Shown: positions 14,888 through 22,470 of the stretch, piece after piece
Numbering within the stretch: the first letter of the stretch is position 1
How the letters are laid out: each line of letters begins with the position of its first letter
Assembly (NCBI GenBank): GCA_049651845.1
Contig: JBASCW010000157.1
Coordinates: 1-41,018 of the forward strand
Reading direction: 5' to 3'
DNA from: RBG-16-66-20 sp049651845
GTDB lineage: Bacteria > Pseudomonadota > Gammaproteobacteria > Burkholderiales > SG8-39
DNA length: 41,018 nucleotides
The notes under the pieces: model-generated
The model's database searches: none
The model's input: the letters and a program-made list of their open reading frames with translations, nothing else
What the model was told of the DNA's origin: nothing
Position numbers and translations under genes: made by a program

Positions 14888-15577
14888 TCAGCCGCGCGCC
14901 GACGTGAGGGCGGACAGTGCCTTCGGGGCGAGCACCGTGATGCGCTCGCGCTCGAGGCGCACCCAGCCGCGCTGCTCGAAGCTGCGCAGCAGCCGGCTGA
15001 CGATTTCGCGCACGCTGCCGAGCTCGTCGGCGAGGCCCTGGTGGGTTCCCTCGATCACCGGCCCGCGGCGGATCAGGAGCTGCGCGAGGCGCGTGTCGAG
15101 CTGGCGGAACGCGACCTCCTCCACCAGCTCCATCACCTCGCTCAGGCGCTCGCCGTACATGCCGAACACGTAGCGGCGGAACGGCTCGAACTGCAGCATC
15201 AGTTCGTTGAACGGCGCCGGCGGAATGCTCAGCAGCTCGACGTCGGTCTCGGCGATGCCGGAGGCGGAATAGTCCGAGTGCCCCAGCAGGCAGCCGCCCG
15301 AGAGGATGCAGCTCTGCCCGGGCTCGACGCGGTAGAGCAGGATCTCCCGGCCGTTCGGCGCGGTCTTGGTGACGCGCACGCTGCCATCGAGCACCAGCGG
15401 AAAACCGCGGCAGGGCTGGTTGGCGTCGAACAGGGTGTCGCCCGCGGGCGCGCGCAGCAGCTGCGCTTCGTCGAGCATTGCATCCAGGCGCGGCTGCGGC
15501 AGCTCCGCAAACAGCGGGAAGCGGCCGAGCAGCCGGCGGCGCAGTTCTGACTTTTCGGCGTGGACGATTTCCGGCAC
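14888..15577 (-). CDS. Crp/Fnr-family transcriptional regulator
   Basis: A 229-residue regulator: cyclic-nucleotide-binding-like domain (about 15-130), dimer helix (about 130-160) and winged helix (about 160-225). The recognition helix reads GSVREIVSRLL, which keeps the E-x-x-S-R residues that let FNR/Dnr-type proteins read TTGAT half-sites. It lacks the N-terminal four-cysteine iron-sulfur motif of FNR but has three cysteines in the sensor domain (QPCRG, and SCILSGGCLLG), which could respond to persulfide or redox state; this is inference from the neighbouring persulfide dioxygenase gene. The start is a GTG without a clear ribosome site that overlaps a strong hairpin. Confidence 0.88.
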   Translation of the reverse strand: MPEIVHAEKSELRRRLLGRFPLFAELPQPRLDAMLDEAQLLRAPAGDTLFDANQPCRGFPLVLDGSVRVTKTAPNGREILLYRVEPGQSCILSGGCLLGHSDYSASGIAETDVELLSIPPAPFNELMLQFEPFRRYVFGMYGERLSEVMELVEEVAFRQLDTRLAQLLIRRGPVIEGTHQGLADELGSVREIVSRLLRSFEQRGWVRLERERITVLAPKALSALTSARG

Positions 15578-15609
15578 TGGGCGGTGGACAGGTTGTCCCG
15601 CCGCCCAGT
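15576..15609. promoter_or_regulatory. Two-step hairpin over the regulator start codon
   Basis: Outer 9-base arms ACTGGGCGG/CCGCCCAGT enclose inner 5-base arms GGACA/TGTCC with a 3-base loop. On the minus strand the structure lies between the Spy-like gene stop and the regulator and includes the first two bases of its GTG start. It has no T-run, so it is more likely an operator or translation-control hairpin than a plain terminator. Confidence 0.5.
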
Positions 15610-15623
15610 TTAGCCCAGCCGCG

Positions 15624-16178
15624 CTACTCCTCGCCGCCCTGCAGCCACTGCGGGCGCAGCTGGCGGAACTGCTTTCGCTGTTCCGGCGTCAACACTGCTT
15701 CGACCTGGTTGTGGCTCTCCAGACGCGATTTCAGCATCAGGCGCCTGAGATCATCGACCTTCTGTTGCTGCTCGGTGACCGCGTTCGCGTCCACCTTCTC
15801 CGCGTAATACAGGCGGCGCAGTGCGAACATCTCCGAACGCAACTGGCCCATCGATGTCCAGTTCTTCTGCCGATTCCCTTCCTGGATCGCCTGGATCTTG
15901 TCGCGCTGATCGTCGCTGAGGTTGAGCGACTCGAGCACACTGGCGCCCGGCCCGTAGCCGCGCCCCGATCCGTAGCCCGGGCCGAACCCGAGTCCGCCGC
16001 CGCGCATGCCGGGACCGTATCCGGGTCCGCCGCCGCCCATCATTCCGGGGCCGTAGCCGGGACCGCCACCCGTCATCCCCGGACCGTAGCCGGGGCCTTG
16101 CGCAATTGCCGCAGCTCCCAACGTTGCCGCGGCGAGCACGGTAGCAACCATCGCGAATTTCCTGAGTTTGACGTTCAT
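15624..16178 (-). CDS. Spy/CpxP-like periplasmic protein with GPGYGPGM repeats
   Basis: A 184-residue protein starting at the ATG with GGAGAAAGG just upstream; a longer open frame to 16436 has no such site and would hide the signal peptide. Residues 1-27 are a signal peptide (KFAMVATVLAAATLGAAAIA). Residues about 28-75 are Gly/Pro/Tyr/Met-rich with repeats of GPGYGPGM. Residues about 80-184 are helical with two LTxxQ-type motifs (LNLSDDQR and LTPEQRKQF), as in Spy/CpxP and related metal- or stress-linked proteins. The Met-rich repeats may bind metal. It follows the minus-strand DUF2892 gene and precedes the Crp/Fnr regulator. Confidence 0.85.
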   Translation of the reverse strand: MNVKLRKFAMVATVLAAATLGAAAIAQGPGYGPGMTGGGPGYGPGMMGGGGPGYGPGMRGGGLGFGPGYGSGRGYGPGASVLESLNLSDDQRDKIQAIQEGNRQKNWTSMGQLRSEMFALRRLYYAEKVDANAVTEQQQKVDDLRRLMLKSRLESHNQVEAVLTPEQRKQFRQLRPQWLQGGEE

Positions 16179-16315
16179 GACCTTTCTCCGTTGCGTTGAT
16201 TCGACGACCGCGGTCTCGCGCCGCTGCACGCTCGACGCTTGATCCGGCGCAAGACGTCCACGTTTCAGTTCGTTCCGGTTTGTGTCCGGATGTAACGCGC
16301 CCTCGTTGCGGAAGC

Positions 16316-16334
16316 AGCCTGAGCCGCTCAGGCT
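16316..16334 (-). terminator. Hairpin over the DUF2892 stop codon
   Basis: AGCCTGAG/CTCAGGCT with a 3-base loop includes the stop codon of the minus-strand DUF2892 gene. There is no T-run after it, so it is at best a weak terminator or an mRNA-stabilising hairpin between this gene and the Spy-like gene. Confidence 0.35.
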
Positions 16335-16534
16335 TTCTTCTGCTCCATCGGGCAGGTGCTCATGCCGAGCAGGGTATAGGCCGGGCAGAAGCGGAACACG
16401 CCCGTCGAGAGCGGTACGAGGCCGACCAGACCCCACCAGCGCGCGCTGCCTTCGAGTACGAATACCAGGGCGAGCAGCCCCAGGCCGACCAGGATCCGCA
16501 GGGTGCGGTCGATGCTGCCTACGTTTGCCTTCAT
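16328..16534 (-). CDS. DUF2892 (YgaP-like) small membrane protein
   Basis: A 68-residue inner-membrane protein with the DUF2892 opening MKANVGSIDRTLRILVGLGLL, two hydrophobic segments (about 12-28 and 33-50) and the FRFCPAYTLLGMSTC cysteine-containing C-terminal motif. The same domain forms the membrane part of YgaP, a rhodanese, and DUF2892 genes are often found with sulfur-transfer genes. The start has an AGGAGG-like site (AAGGAGGCTTTC) upstream. It is divergent from a second DUF2892 gene at 16696 and runs towards the Spy-like gene. Confidence 0.88.
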   Translation of the reverse strand: MKANVGSIDRTLRILVGLGLLALVFVLEGSARWWGLVGLVPLSTGVFRFCPAYTLLGMSTCPMEQKKA

Positions 16535-16584
16535 GAAAGCCTCCTTGTTGTGTTGCGGTCAGTGTCCCGCGTGCGCGCCGGCGC

Positions 16585-16629
16585 GTCTGTGACCCAGGTT
16601 CCGGAAGCTATGCGACCCAGGTCACAGAC
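16585..16629. promoter_or_regulatory. Spaced 10-bp inverted repeat in the divergent DUF2892 promoter region
   Basis: GTCTGTGACC (16585-16594) and GGTCACAGAC (16620-16629) are exact inverted copies 25 bp apart. The inner flanks also carry a direct repeat of GACCCAGGT. The spacing, about 35 bp centre to centre, suits two dimers or a looping activator more than a single small palindrome. It lies 50 bp before the minus-strand DUF2892 start. Confidence 0.5.
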
Positions 16630-16680
16630 CCGCGGGTGCGGCGAGGCGCAGCATGACGTCATCGCAATCGACACCCCAAA

Positions 16681-16694
16681 TTGATGGAGATCAA
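16681..16694. promoter_or_regulatory. Perfect FNR-type box fused to a ribosome binding site
   Basis: TTGATGGAGATCAA matches TTGAT-N4-ATCAA at all ten defined bases. Its GGAG spacer is also the ribosome binding site of the plus-strand DUF2892 gene, whose ATG follows one base later. At this position it could block plus-strand expression or activate the minus-strand genes. Confidence 0.55.
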
Positions 16695-16695
16695 C

Positions 16696-16908
16696 ATGAC
16701 GCTCGAGAGAATGATCAGGATGTTCGCAGGTACCTTCGTATTGCTGTCGCTCGCCCTGGGAGTCAAGGGAAGCCCCGTGTTCATCAACGAGAATTTCCTC
16801 TGGTTCACCGCTTTCGTCGGCGCCAACCTGCTGCAGAGCTCGTTCACCTGCTTCTGCCCGCTGGAAATGATCCTTAAGAAGCTCGGCATGAGGTCCGCCA
16901 CGGCATGA
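16696..16908 (+). CDS. DUF2892 small membrane protein
   Basis: A 70-residue membrane protein related to the divergent one at 16328: an N-terminal amphipathic stretch (MTLERMIRMFAG), two hydrophobic segments and the conserved LLQSSFTCFCPLEMILKKLG cysteine motif. I chose the ATG at 16696 because GGAG lies 6 bases before it; an ATG at 16684 and a TTG at 16681 would place the start inside the FNR-type box. The stop overlaps the trxC start (ATGA), so this gene leads the plus-strand operon trxC-RND-DUF302-osmC-cyclase. Confidence 0.88.
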   Translation: MTLERMIRMFAGTFVLLSLALGVKGSPVFINENFLWFTAFVGANLLQSSFTCFCPLEMILKKLGMRSATA

Positions 16909-17354
16909 GCACTGCCGCCACCCTGCTCAAGGTCGCCTGCCCGGCCTGCCTCACGGCGAACCGGGTCGATAGCGAACGGCGCGGCGACGGACCGAAGTGC
17001 GGCCGTTGCGGCGCGGCGCTGCTCGACGGCAAGCCGGTCGAGCTCGATGAAACGCGCTTCGACGCGCTCGCCGGCGGCACGGAACTGCCGCTGATCGTGG
17101 ACTTCTGGGCGCCTTGGTGCGGCCCCTGCCGCGCGATGGCGCCGATGTTCGAGCAGGCGGCGCGCACGCTCGCGACCGAGGCGCGCTTCGCCAAGGTCAA
17201 CACCGACGCGGAACAGGCGCTCGCCGCCCGCTACGCGATCCGCGCCATCCCGACGCTCATTCTGTTCCGCAACGGCGCGGAGGTGAAGCGCCATTCCGGC
17301 GCGATGGACGCCGGCTCGCTGGCGCGCTGGATCAATCCATCGAGCAAGGACTGA
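16905..17354 (+). CDS. trxC: Thioredoxin 2 (TrxC type)
   Basis: A 149-residue thioredoxin with the extra N-terminal zinc ribbon that marks TrxC: two CxxC pairs (CPAC at about 13-16, CGRC at about 33-36). The redox site is FWAPWCGPCRAMAP. The cis-proline loop AIPTLILF is intact. It reduces protein disulfides and probably persulfides in the cytoplasm, and TrxC proteins are associated with oxidative stress. Its ATG overlaps the DUF2892 stop by 4 bases and the RND adaptor follows 3 bases after its stop. Co-translation with an RND pump is unusual and suggests a thiol-linked role for the operon. Confidence 0.93.
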   Translation: MSTAATLLKVACPACLTANRVDSERRGDGPKCGRCGAALLDGKPVELDETRFDALAGGTELPLIVDFWAPWCGPCRAMAPMFEQAARTLATEARFAKVNTDAEQALAARYAIRAIPTLILFRNGAEVKRHSGAMDAGSLARWINPSSKD

Positions 17355-17357
17355 CCT

Positions 17358-18401
17358 GTGCGTCACGCGACCCTCGCGCTGGTTTCCGCGCTCGTGCTGG
17401 CGGGCTGCGGCGACTCGCCGCCGCCCATGACGCCGGCCGGCCCGGAATTCAAGGCCGCGGCGGTAGAGGTGCGCGAGATCGACCTCGCCTACTCCGCGGA
17501 AGCCGTGATCGAGGCGGTGCGCCAGTCCACGGTGTCGGCGCAGATCTCCGGCCGCATCGTCGAGCTGCGCTTCGACGTCGGCGATTACGTGAAGAAGGGA
17601 GAAGTGATCGTGCGCATCGACGAGCGGGCGGCCGGCCAGGCGCTCGCCGCGAGCGAGGCGCAGGTGCGCGAGGCGGACGCGGCGGCGCGCAATGCGCGCG
17701 TCAGCTTCGAGCGCTCGCGCCAGCTCCTCGCGCAGAAGTTCATCAGCCAGGCGGCGCTCGACAAGGCCGAAGCGGACTACAAGCAGGCGCAGGCGCGCCT
17801 GTCGGCGATGCTGGCCGGCGCCGGCCAGGCGGCCACCGAGCGCAGTTTCGCCACCATCGTCGCGCCCTACAGCGGCGTGGTGTCGGCGCGCCTCGTCGAA
17901 CTGGGCGAGATGGCGGTGCCCGGCAAGCCGCTCATGACCGGCTTCGATCCGTCCACGCTGCGCGCGGTGGCCAACGTGCCGCAGGCGCAGGTCGCGGCGA
18001 TCCAGGCCTCCGGCAAGGCGCGCATCGAGGTGCCGGCGCTCGGCAAATGGATCGACGTGAGCCAGGTAACCGTCGTTCCCTCCGCCGATCCGCGCACGCA
18101 CACCACGCGCATCCGCCTGGAGCTGCCCGAGGACCTGCGCGGCGTCTATCCGGGCGTGTTCGCGCGCGCGCACTTCACGGTGGGACGCGCGCCGCGCCTG
18201 CTCGCGCCGCGCGCGGCGGTGTTCCAGAGGAGCGAGCTCACGGGCGTCTACGTGCTCGATGACAAGGGCGCGCCGCGCCTGCGCCAGATTCGCCTCGGCA
18301 CCGCGGGTGACGAGGGCTCGGTGGAAGTGCTCGCGGGCCTCAAGCCCGGCGAGCGCGTCGCGCTCGAGCCCGTGAAGGCCGGCATGGCCGGCGCGCATTG
18401 A
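17358..18401 (+). CDS. RND efflux periplasmic adaptor lipoprotein
   Basis: A 347-residue membrane-fusion protein. The GTG start is followed by a lipoprotein signal with lipobox LVLAGC (Cys at about 17), so the mature protein is anchored to the membrane. The HlyD/AcrA layout is clear: lipoyl half-motif with SGRIVELRFDVGDYVKKG, a coiled-coil hairpin (about 90-150, with READAAARNARVSFERSRQL), the second lipoyl half with IVAPYSGVVSARLVELGEM, then beta-barrel and membrane-proximal domains. It links the RND pump to an outer-membrane channel; no TolC gene is nearby. It starts 3 bases after trxC and ends overlapping a possible TTG start of the pump gene. Confidence 0.93.
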   Translation: MRHATLALVSALVLAGCGDSPPPMTPAGPEFKAAAVEVREIDLAYSAEAVIEAVRQSTVSAQISGRIVELRFDVGDYVKKGEVIVRIDERAAGQALAASEAQVREADAAARNARVSFERSRQLLAQKFISQAALDKAEADYKQAQARLSAMLAGAGQAATERSFATIVAPYSGVVSARLVELGEMAVPGKPLMTGFDPSTLRAVANVPQAQVAAIQASGKARIEVPALGKWIDVSQVTVVPSADPRTHTTRIRLELPEDLRGVYPGVFARAHFTVGRAPRLLAPRAAVFQRSELTGVYVLDDKGAPRLRQIRLGTAGDEGSVEVLAGLKPGERVALEPVKAGMAGAH

Positions 18402-18415
18402 GGACGGCGCGCATC

Positions 18416-21400
18416 ATGGGCCTTTCGGGCCGCATTGCGAAGTTCTTCCAGGACTCGCAGCTGACGCCGCTCGCGGCGCTGGTCGCCCTGCTGCTCGGCG
18501 TGTTCGCCGTCGCCGTCACGCCGCGCGAGGAGGAGCCGCAGATCAACGTCACCATGGCGAACGTCTTCGTGCCCTTCCCGGGCGCATCGGCGAAGGACGT
18601 GGAAGCGCTGGTCGCCGGCCCCGCCGAGCAGGTGCTCGCGCAGATGACCGGCGTGGAGCACGTCTACTCGGTCTCGCGCCCCGGCATGGCGGTGCTCACG
18701 GTGCAGTTCGAGGTCGGCGTGCCGCGCATCGACGCGCTGGTGCGGCTGCACGACAGCATCGCCTCGAACCGCGACTGGGTGTCGCCGGAGCTGGGCACGC
18801 TGGAGCCCGTGATCAAGCCCAAGGGCATCGACGACGTGCCGGTGGTGGCGCTCACCTTCTCGAGCGAGGACCCGCAGCGCGGCGCCTACGAGCTGGAGCG
18901 CGTCGCGCATGCCGCCGAGATCGAGTTGAAGCGCGTGCCCGGCACGCGCGAGGTGCAGACGCTCGGCGGCCCGGGGCGCGCGCTACGCGTGCTGCTCGAT
19001 CCCGACCGGCTCGCCTCGCACGGCGTCTCGGCGCTCGACCTGCGCAACGCGCTCCAGCTCGCCAACGTCGCGCTGCCGAGCGGGCGCCTGGTGCGCGGCA
19101 ACAGGGAAATCGTCGTAGAGACCGGCAACTACCTGGAGTCGGCGGCCGACGTGCGCGGCCTGGTGGTCGGCACCTTCGAAGGCCGCCCGGTGTTCGTCGC
19201 CGACGTCGCCGAGGTCGTGGACGGCCCCGACCAGCCGTCGCGCTACGTTTGGACCGGCAACGGGCCAGGAGCGGCGAGCGCGGGGCGCGCCGCTGGAGTC
19301 GAGCAACCGGCCGTGACGCTGCAGATCACCAAGAAGCCCGGCGAGAACGCGGTGGCGATCGCGCGCGCGGTCACCGAGCGCGTCGCCGAGCTGCGCGGCA
19401 CCGTGATTCCCGATGACGTGCGCGTGGCGGTGACGCGCGACTACGGCGCCACCGCCAACGACAAGGCGCAGCAGCTCATGCGCAAGCTCCTGTTCGCGAC
19501 CCTGTCGGTGGTGGCGCTGGTGCTGTTCGCGCTCGGCCGGCGCGAGGCGGTGATCGTCGGCGCGGCGGTGCTGCTCACGCTCGCCGCGACCCTGTTCGCC
19601 TCCTGGGCCTGGGGCTTCACGCTGAACAGGGTTTCGCTGTTCGCGCTGATCTTCTCGATCGGCATCCTCGTGGACGACGCCATCGTCGTCGTGGAGAACA
19701 TCCACCGGCGCATGCTCATCGAGCGCAAGCCGCTGGCCGAAGTGATCCCGGACGCGGTGGACGAGGTCGGCGGCCCGACCATCCTCGCCACCCTCACCGT
19801 GATCGCGGCGCTGCTGCCGATGGCCTTCGTCACGGGCCTGATGGGTCCCTACATGAGCCCGATCCCGATCAACGCCAGCCTGGGCATGCTGATCTCGCTC
19901 GCGGTCGCGTTCACCGTGACGCCCTGGCTCGCGCTCAAGCTGCTGGCGCATGCGCCCCAGCCTGCCGAGAAGGAAGGCTGGTTCGGCAGGTTTATTGCAT
20001 CGGCTTTGAAGCCTTTCATAGAGCACCCGCGAAAGCGCAAGACGCTTCTCTACGCCATCGTCTTCGCCATCTTTGCCTCGATCGGGCTCGCGGGCGTGAA
20101 GCTGGTGGTGCTGAAAATGCTGCCGTTCGACAACAAGTCCGAGTTCCAGGTGGTGGTGGACCTGCCCGCGGGCACGCCGGTCGAGGTCACGGCGGCGGCG
20201 CTGCACGACATGGGCGCCTATCTCGCCACCGTGCCCGAGGTGACCGACTACCAGGCCTACGCGGGCGCCGCGGCGCCGATCAACTTCAACGGCCTGGTGC
20301 GCCAGTACTACCTGCGCGCCGCCTCGGAATCGGGTGACCTGCAGGTGAACCTGCTGCCGAAGGACGCCCGCCCGCGCAAGAGCCACGACATCGCGCAGGC
20401 GGTGCGCCCGGCGCTCGAGGCGATCGCCGCGCGATGGAACGCAAGAGTCAAAGTGGTGGAAGTGCCGCCGGGGCCGCCGGTGCTCTCGCCGATCGTCGCC
20501 GAGGTCTACGGGCCCGACGAGGCCGGCCGCATCCGGGTGGCCAAGCGCGTGCGCGAGGCTTTCGCCGCGACGCCCGACGTGGTCGGCGTGGACGACTCGG
20601 TGGATGACGCCGCGCCGCGCATCCAGCTCAAGGTGGACCAGGCGAAGGCCTCGCTCGCCGGCATCACGCGCCGCGACGTCGTGGAGACGATGCGCATCGG
20701 CCTGGCGGGCGCCAACGTCACGCCGCTGCACGACGGCGTGTCGAAGTACGAGGTGCCGGTGCGCGTGACGCTGCCCGCCGAGCGCCGCGGCGAGCTCGCC
20801 GAGTTCCTCAAGCTCACGCTACGCGCGCCCTCCGGGGCCCTCGTGCCGCTGTCCGAGCTGGTCAAGCCGGTCGAGAACGAGCGCGACCGCCCGATCTTCC
20901 ACAAGGACTTGCTGCCGGTGGTCTACGTGGTCGGCGACCAGGCCGGCCGCGTAGACAGCCCGCTGTACGGCATGTTCGCCATCCGCGCACGGATCGCCGG
21001 CGCGGCGCTCGCCGAAGGCGGCACGCTGGGCGAGTATTTCATCCGCCAGCCGTCCGACCCGTACCGCCAGTACGCGGTGAAGTGGGACGGCGAGTGGCAG
21101 GTCACCTACGAGACCTTCCGCGACATGGGCCTCGCCTACGCGGTCGGGCTGGTGCTGATCTACCTGCTGGTGGTGGCGCAGTTCCGCTCGTACGTGGTGC
21201 CGCTCATCATCATGGCGCCGATCCCGCTCACCGTGATCGGCGTGATGCCCGGGCACGCGCTGCTCGGCGCCAACTTCACCGCCACCTCGATGATCGGCAT
21301 GATCGCGCTCGCCGGCATCATCGTGCGCAACTCGATCCTGCTCGTGGACTTCGTCAACCTCAAGGTCGCCGAGGGCCTCGCCTTCCGCGACGCGATCCTG

Positions 21401-21604
21401 CATTCGGCCGCCGCGCGCGCCAAACCCATCGCGCTCACCGCGCTCGCGGCGATGATCGGCGCCACCTTCATCCTCGACGACCCGATCTTCAATGGCCTGG
21501 CGATCTCGCTGATCTTCGGCATCCTCGTCTCCACGCTGCTCACGCTCGTCGTGATCCCCGTTCTCTATTACGTCACCTACCGCAACCAGAAGGAGTTCGC
21601 ATGA
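18416..21604 (+). CDS. RND-family efflux transporter, inner-membrane pump
   Basis: About 1062 residues with the usual RND layout: transmembrane segment 1 at about 18-37, a large periplasmic loop, a bundle of segments from about 355 to 540, a second large loop, and a final bundle (about 905-1055). The TM4 motif SIGILVDDAIVVVENIHRR keeps the paired aspartates of proton relay; TM10-like MIALAGIIVRNSILLVDF has no lysine at the AcrB Lys940 position. The substrate is unknown. The ATG at 18416 has GAGGA 11 bases upstream; a TTG at 18398 overlaps the adaptor stop and is the alternative. The stop overlaps the DUF302 start (ATGA). Confidence 0.94.
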   Translation: MGLSGRIAKFFQDSQLTPLAALVALLLGVFAVAVTPREEEPQINVTMANVFVPFPGASAKDVEALVAGPAEQVLAQMTGVEHVYSVSRPGMAVLTVQFEVGVPRIDALVRLHDSIASNRDWVSPELGTLEPVIKPKGIDDVPVVALTFSSEDPQRGAYELERVAHAAEIELKRVPGTREVQTLGGPGRALRVLLDPDRLASHGVSALDLRNALQLANVALPSGRLVRGNREIVVETGNYLESAADVRGLVVGTFEGRPVFVADVAEVVDGPDQPSRYVWTGNGPGAASAGRAAGVEQPAVTLQITKKPGENAVAIARAVTERVAELRGTVIPDDVRVAVTRDYGATANDKAQQLMRKLLFATLSVVALVLFALGRREAVIVGAAVLLTLAATLFASWAWGFTLNRVSLFALIFSIGILVDDAIVVVENIHRRMLIERKPLAEVIPDAVDEVGGPTILATLTVIAALLPMAFVTGLMGPYMSPIPINASLGMLISLAVAFTVTPWLALKLLAHAPQPAEKEGWFGRFIASALKPFIEHPRKRKTLLYAIVFAIFASIGLAGVKLVVLKMLPFDNKSEFQVVVDLPAGTPVEVTAAALHDMGAYLATVPEVTDYQAYAGAAAPINFNGLVRQYYLRAASESGDLQVNLLPKDARPRKSHDIAQAVRPALEAIAARWNARVKVVEVPPGPPVLSPIVAEVYGPDEAGRIRVAKRVREAFAATPDVVGVDDSVDDAAPRIQLKVDQAKASLAGITRRDVVETMRIGLAGANVTPLHDGVSKYEVPVRVTLPAERRGELAEFLKLTLRAPSGALVPLSELVKPVENERDRPIFHKDLLPVVYVVGDQAGRVDSPLYGMFAIRARIAGAALAEGGTLGEYFIRQPSDPYRQYAVKWDGEWQVTYETFRDMGLAYAVGLVLIYLLVVAQFRSYVVPLIIMAPIPLTVIGVMPGHALLGANFTATSMIGMIALAGIIVRNSILLVDFVNLKVAEGLAFRDAILHSAAARAKPIALTALAAMIGATFILDDPIFNGLAISLIFGILVSTLLTLVVIPVLYYVTYRNQKEFA

Positions 21605-22011
21605 GCCAGTACGGATTCTCCACTCGCGTCGCGCTGCCGTTCGACGGCGCCGTCGCCAAGGTCACTGAAGCCCTCAAGGCGGAAGGATTCGGCGTGCTGA
21701 CCGAGATCGACGTCAAGGCCACCATGAAGGCCAAGCTCGGCATCGAGCATCGCCCGTACCTCATCCTCGGTGCCTGCAATCCGCCGCTCGCGTACCGCGC
21801 GCTCACCGCGGAGCCCGACATCGGCCTGCTGCTGCCCTGCAACGTCGTCGTGCGCGAGGAAGCCGACGGCAGCATCGACGTCTCGTTCATGGATCCGGCC
21901 ATCATGGTGAAGCTCACCGAAAGCCCGGAGCTGCGCGCGGTCGCCACCCAGGTGCGCGCGAAACTGGTGCACGTGCGCGATGCGCTCGCTGCCGCCCACG
22001 CGCCCGCCTGA
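21601..22011 (+). CDS. DUF302 domain protein
   Basis: A 136-residue soluble protein covering the whole DUF302 domain: FDGAVAKVTEALKAEGFGVLTEIDV, then KAKLGIEHRPYLILGACNPPLAYRAL and GLLLPCNVVVREEADG. DUF302 proteins bind haem or small ligands in a few cases, but the common role is not settled. They often sit beside sulfur-oxidation and redox genes. Two conserved cysteines (LGACNP and LLPCNV) are close to the proposed ligand pocket. The start overlaps the RND pump stop as ATGA and the OsmC gene follows after 21 bases. Confidence 0.9.
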   Translation: MSQYGFSTRVALPFDGAVAKVTEALKAEGFGVLTEIDVKATMKAKLGIEHRPYLILGACNPPLAYRALTAEPDIGLLLPCNVVVREEADGSIDVSFMDPAIMVKLTESPELRAVATQVRAKLVHVRDALAAAHAPA

Positions 22012-22032
22012 GCCTCGCGCAAGGAGACGACG

Positions 22033-22470
22033 ATGAGCGCGAAGGTCTCGCTCGAGCAGCAGGAAGACTTCCATTTCGCGGTGCGCTTCGACGAAGGCGT
22101 GCCGCTGCTGCACACCGACGAGCATCCGCCGCTCGGCAAGGGCGCCGGGCCGTCGCCCGACCAGATGCTCGCCGCGGCGGTCGGCAACTGCATGTCGGCA
22201 AGCCTGCTGTTCGCGCTGCGCAAGTTCAAGCAGGCGCCCAAGCCCCTGCGCACCGAGGTCGAATGGACCTCCGGCCGCAACGAGGCCAACCGGCTGCGCA
22301 TCCAGCGCATCGGCGTGCGCATCACGCTCGGCATGCCCGCCGCCGGCCTGCAGCACCTCGACCGCGTGCTGCGGCAGTTCGAGGCCTTCTGCACCGTGGG
22401 CGAAAGCGTGCGCCAGGGCATTCCCGTCGATGTCGAGGTCCACGACAGCACGGGCGCCAGGCTGAAGTGA
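22033..22470 (+). CDS. OsmC-family thiol peroxidase/persulfide-reactive protein
   Basis: A 145-residue OsmC/Ohr-type protein with both reactive cysteines: AVGNCMSASL (about Cys56) and FEAFCTVGESV (about Cys121). In the family these act on organic hydroperoxides, and some OsmC-type proteins also use persulfides or sulfane sulfur. No signal peptide is seen. AAGGAGA lies 6 bases before the ATG. It is preceded by DUF302 and its stop overlaps the GTG start of the cyclase (GTGA), so it sits in the same plus-strand message. In this context a role in reactive-sulfur control is likely, but that is inference. Confidence 0.9.
   Translation: MSAKVSLEQQEDFHFAVRFDEGVPLLHTDEHPPLGKGAGPSPDQMLAAAVGNCMSASLLFALRKFKQAPKPLRTEVEWTSGRNEANRLRIQRIGVRITLGMPAAGLQHLDRVLRQFEAFCTVGESVRQGIPVDVEVHDSTGARLK

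Noticed and set aside
15960..16090. CRISPR-like or tandem DNA repeat in the Spy-like gene
   Set aside because: The repeated bases encode GPGYGPGM protein repeats in frame, with no spacers; it is a coding repeat.
16179..16436. N-terminal extension of the Spy-like gene to 16436
   Set aside because: It would bury the signal peptide and overlap the DUF2892 gene; the ATG at 16178 has a strong ribosome site.
16659..18398. A 579-codon minus-strand frame opposite trxC and the RND adaptor
   Set aside because: It is the complement of clear trxC and adaptor genes, is rich in Arg, His and Ala, and shows no domain.
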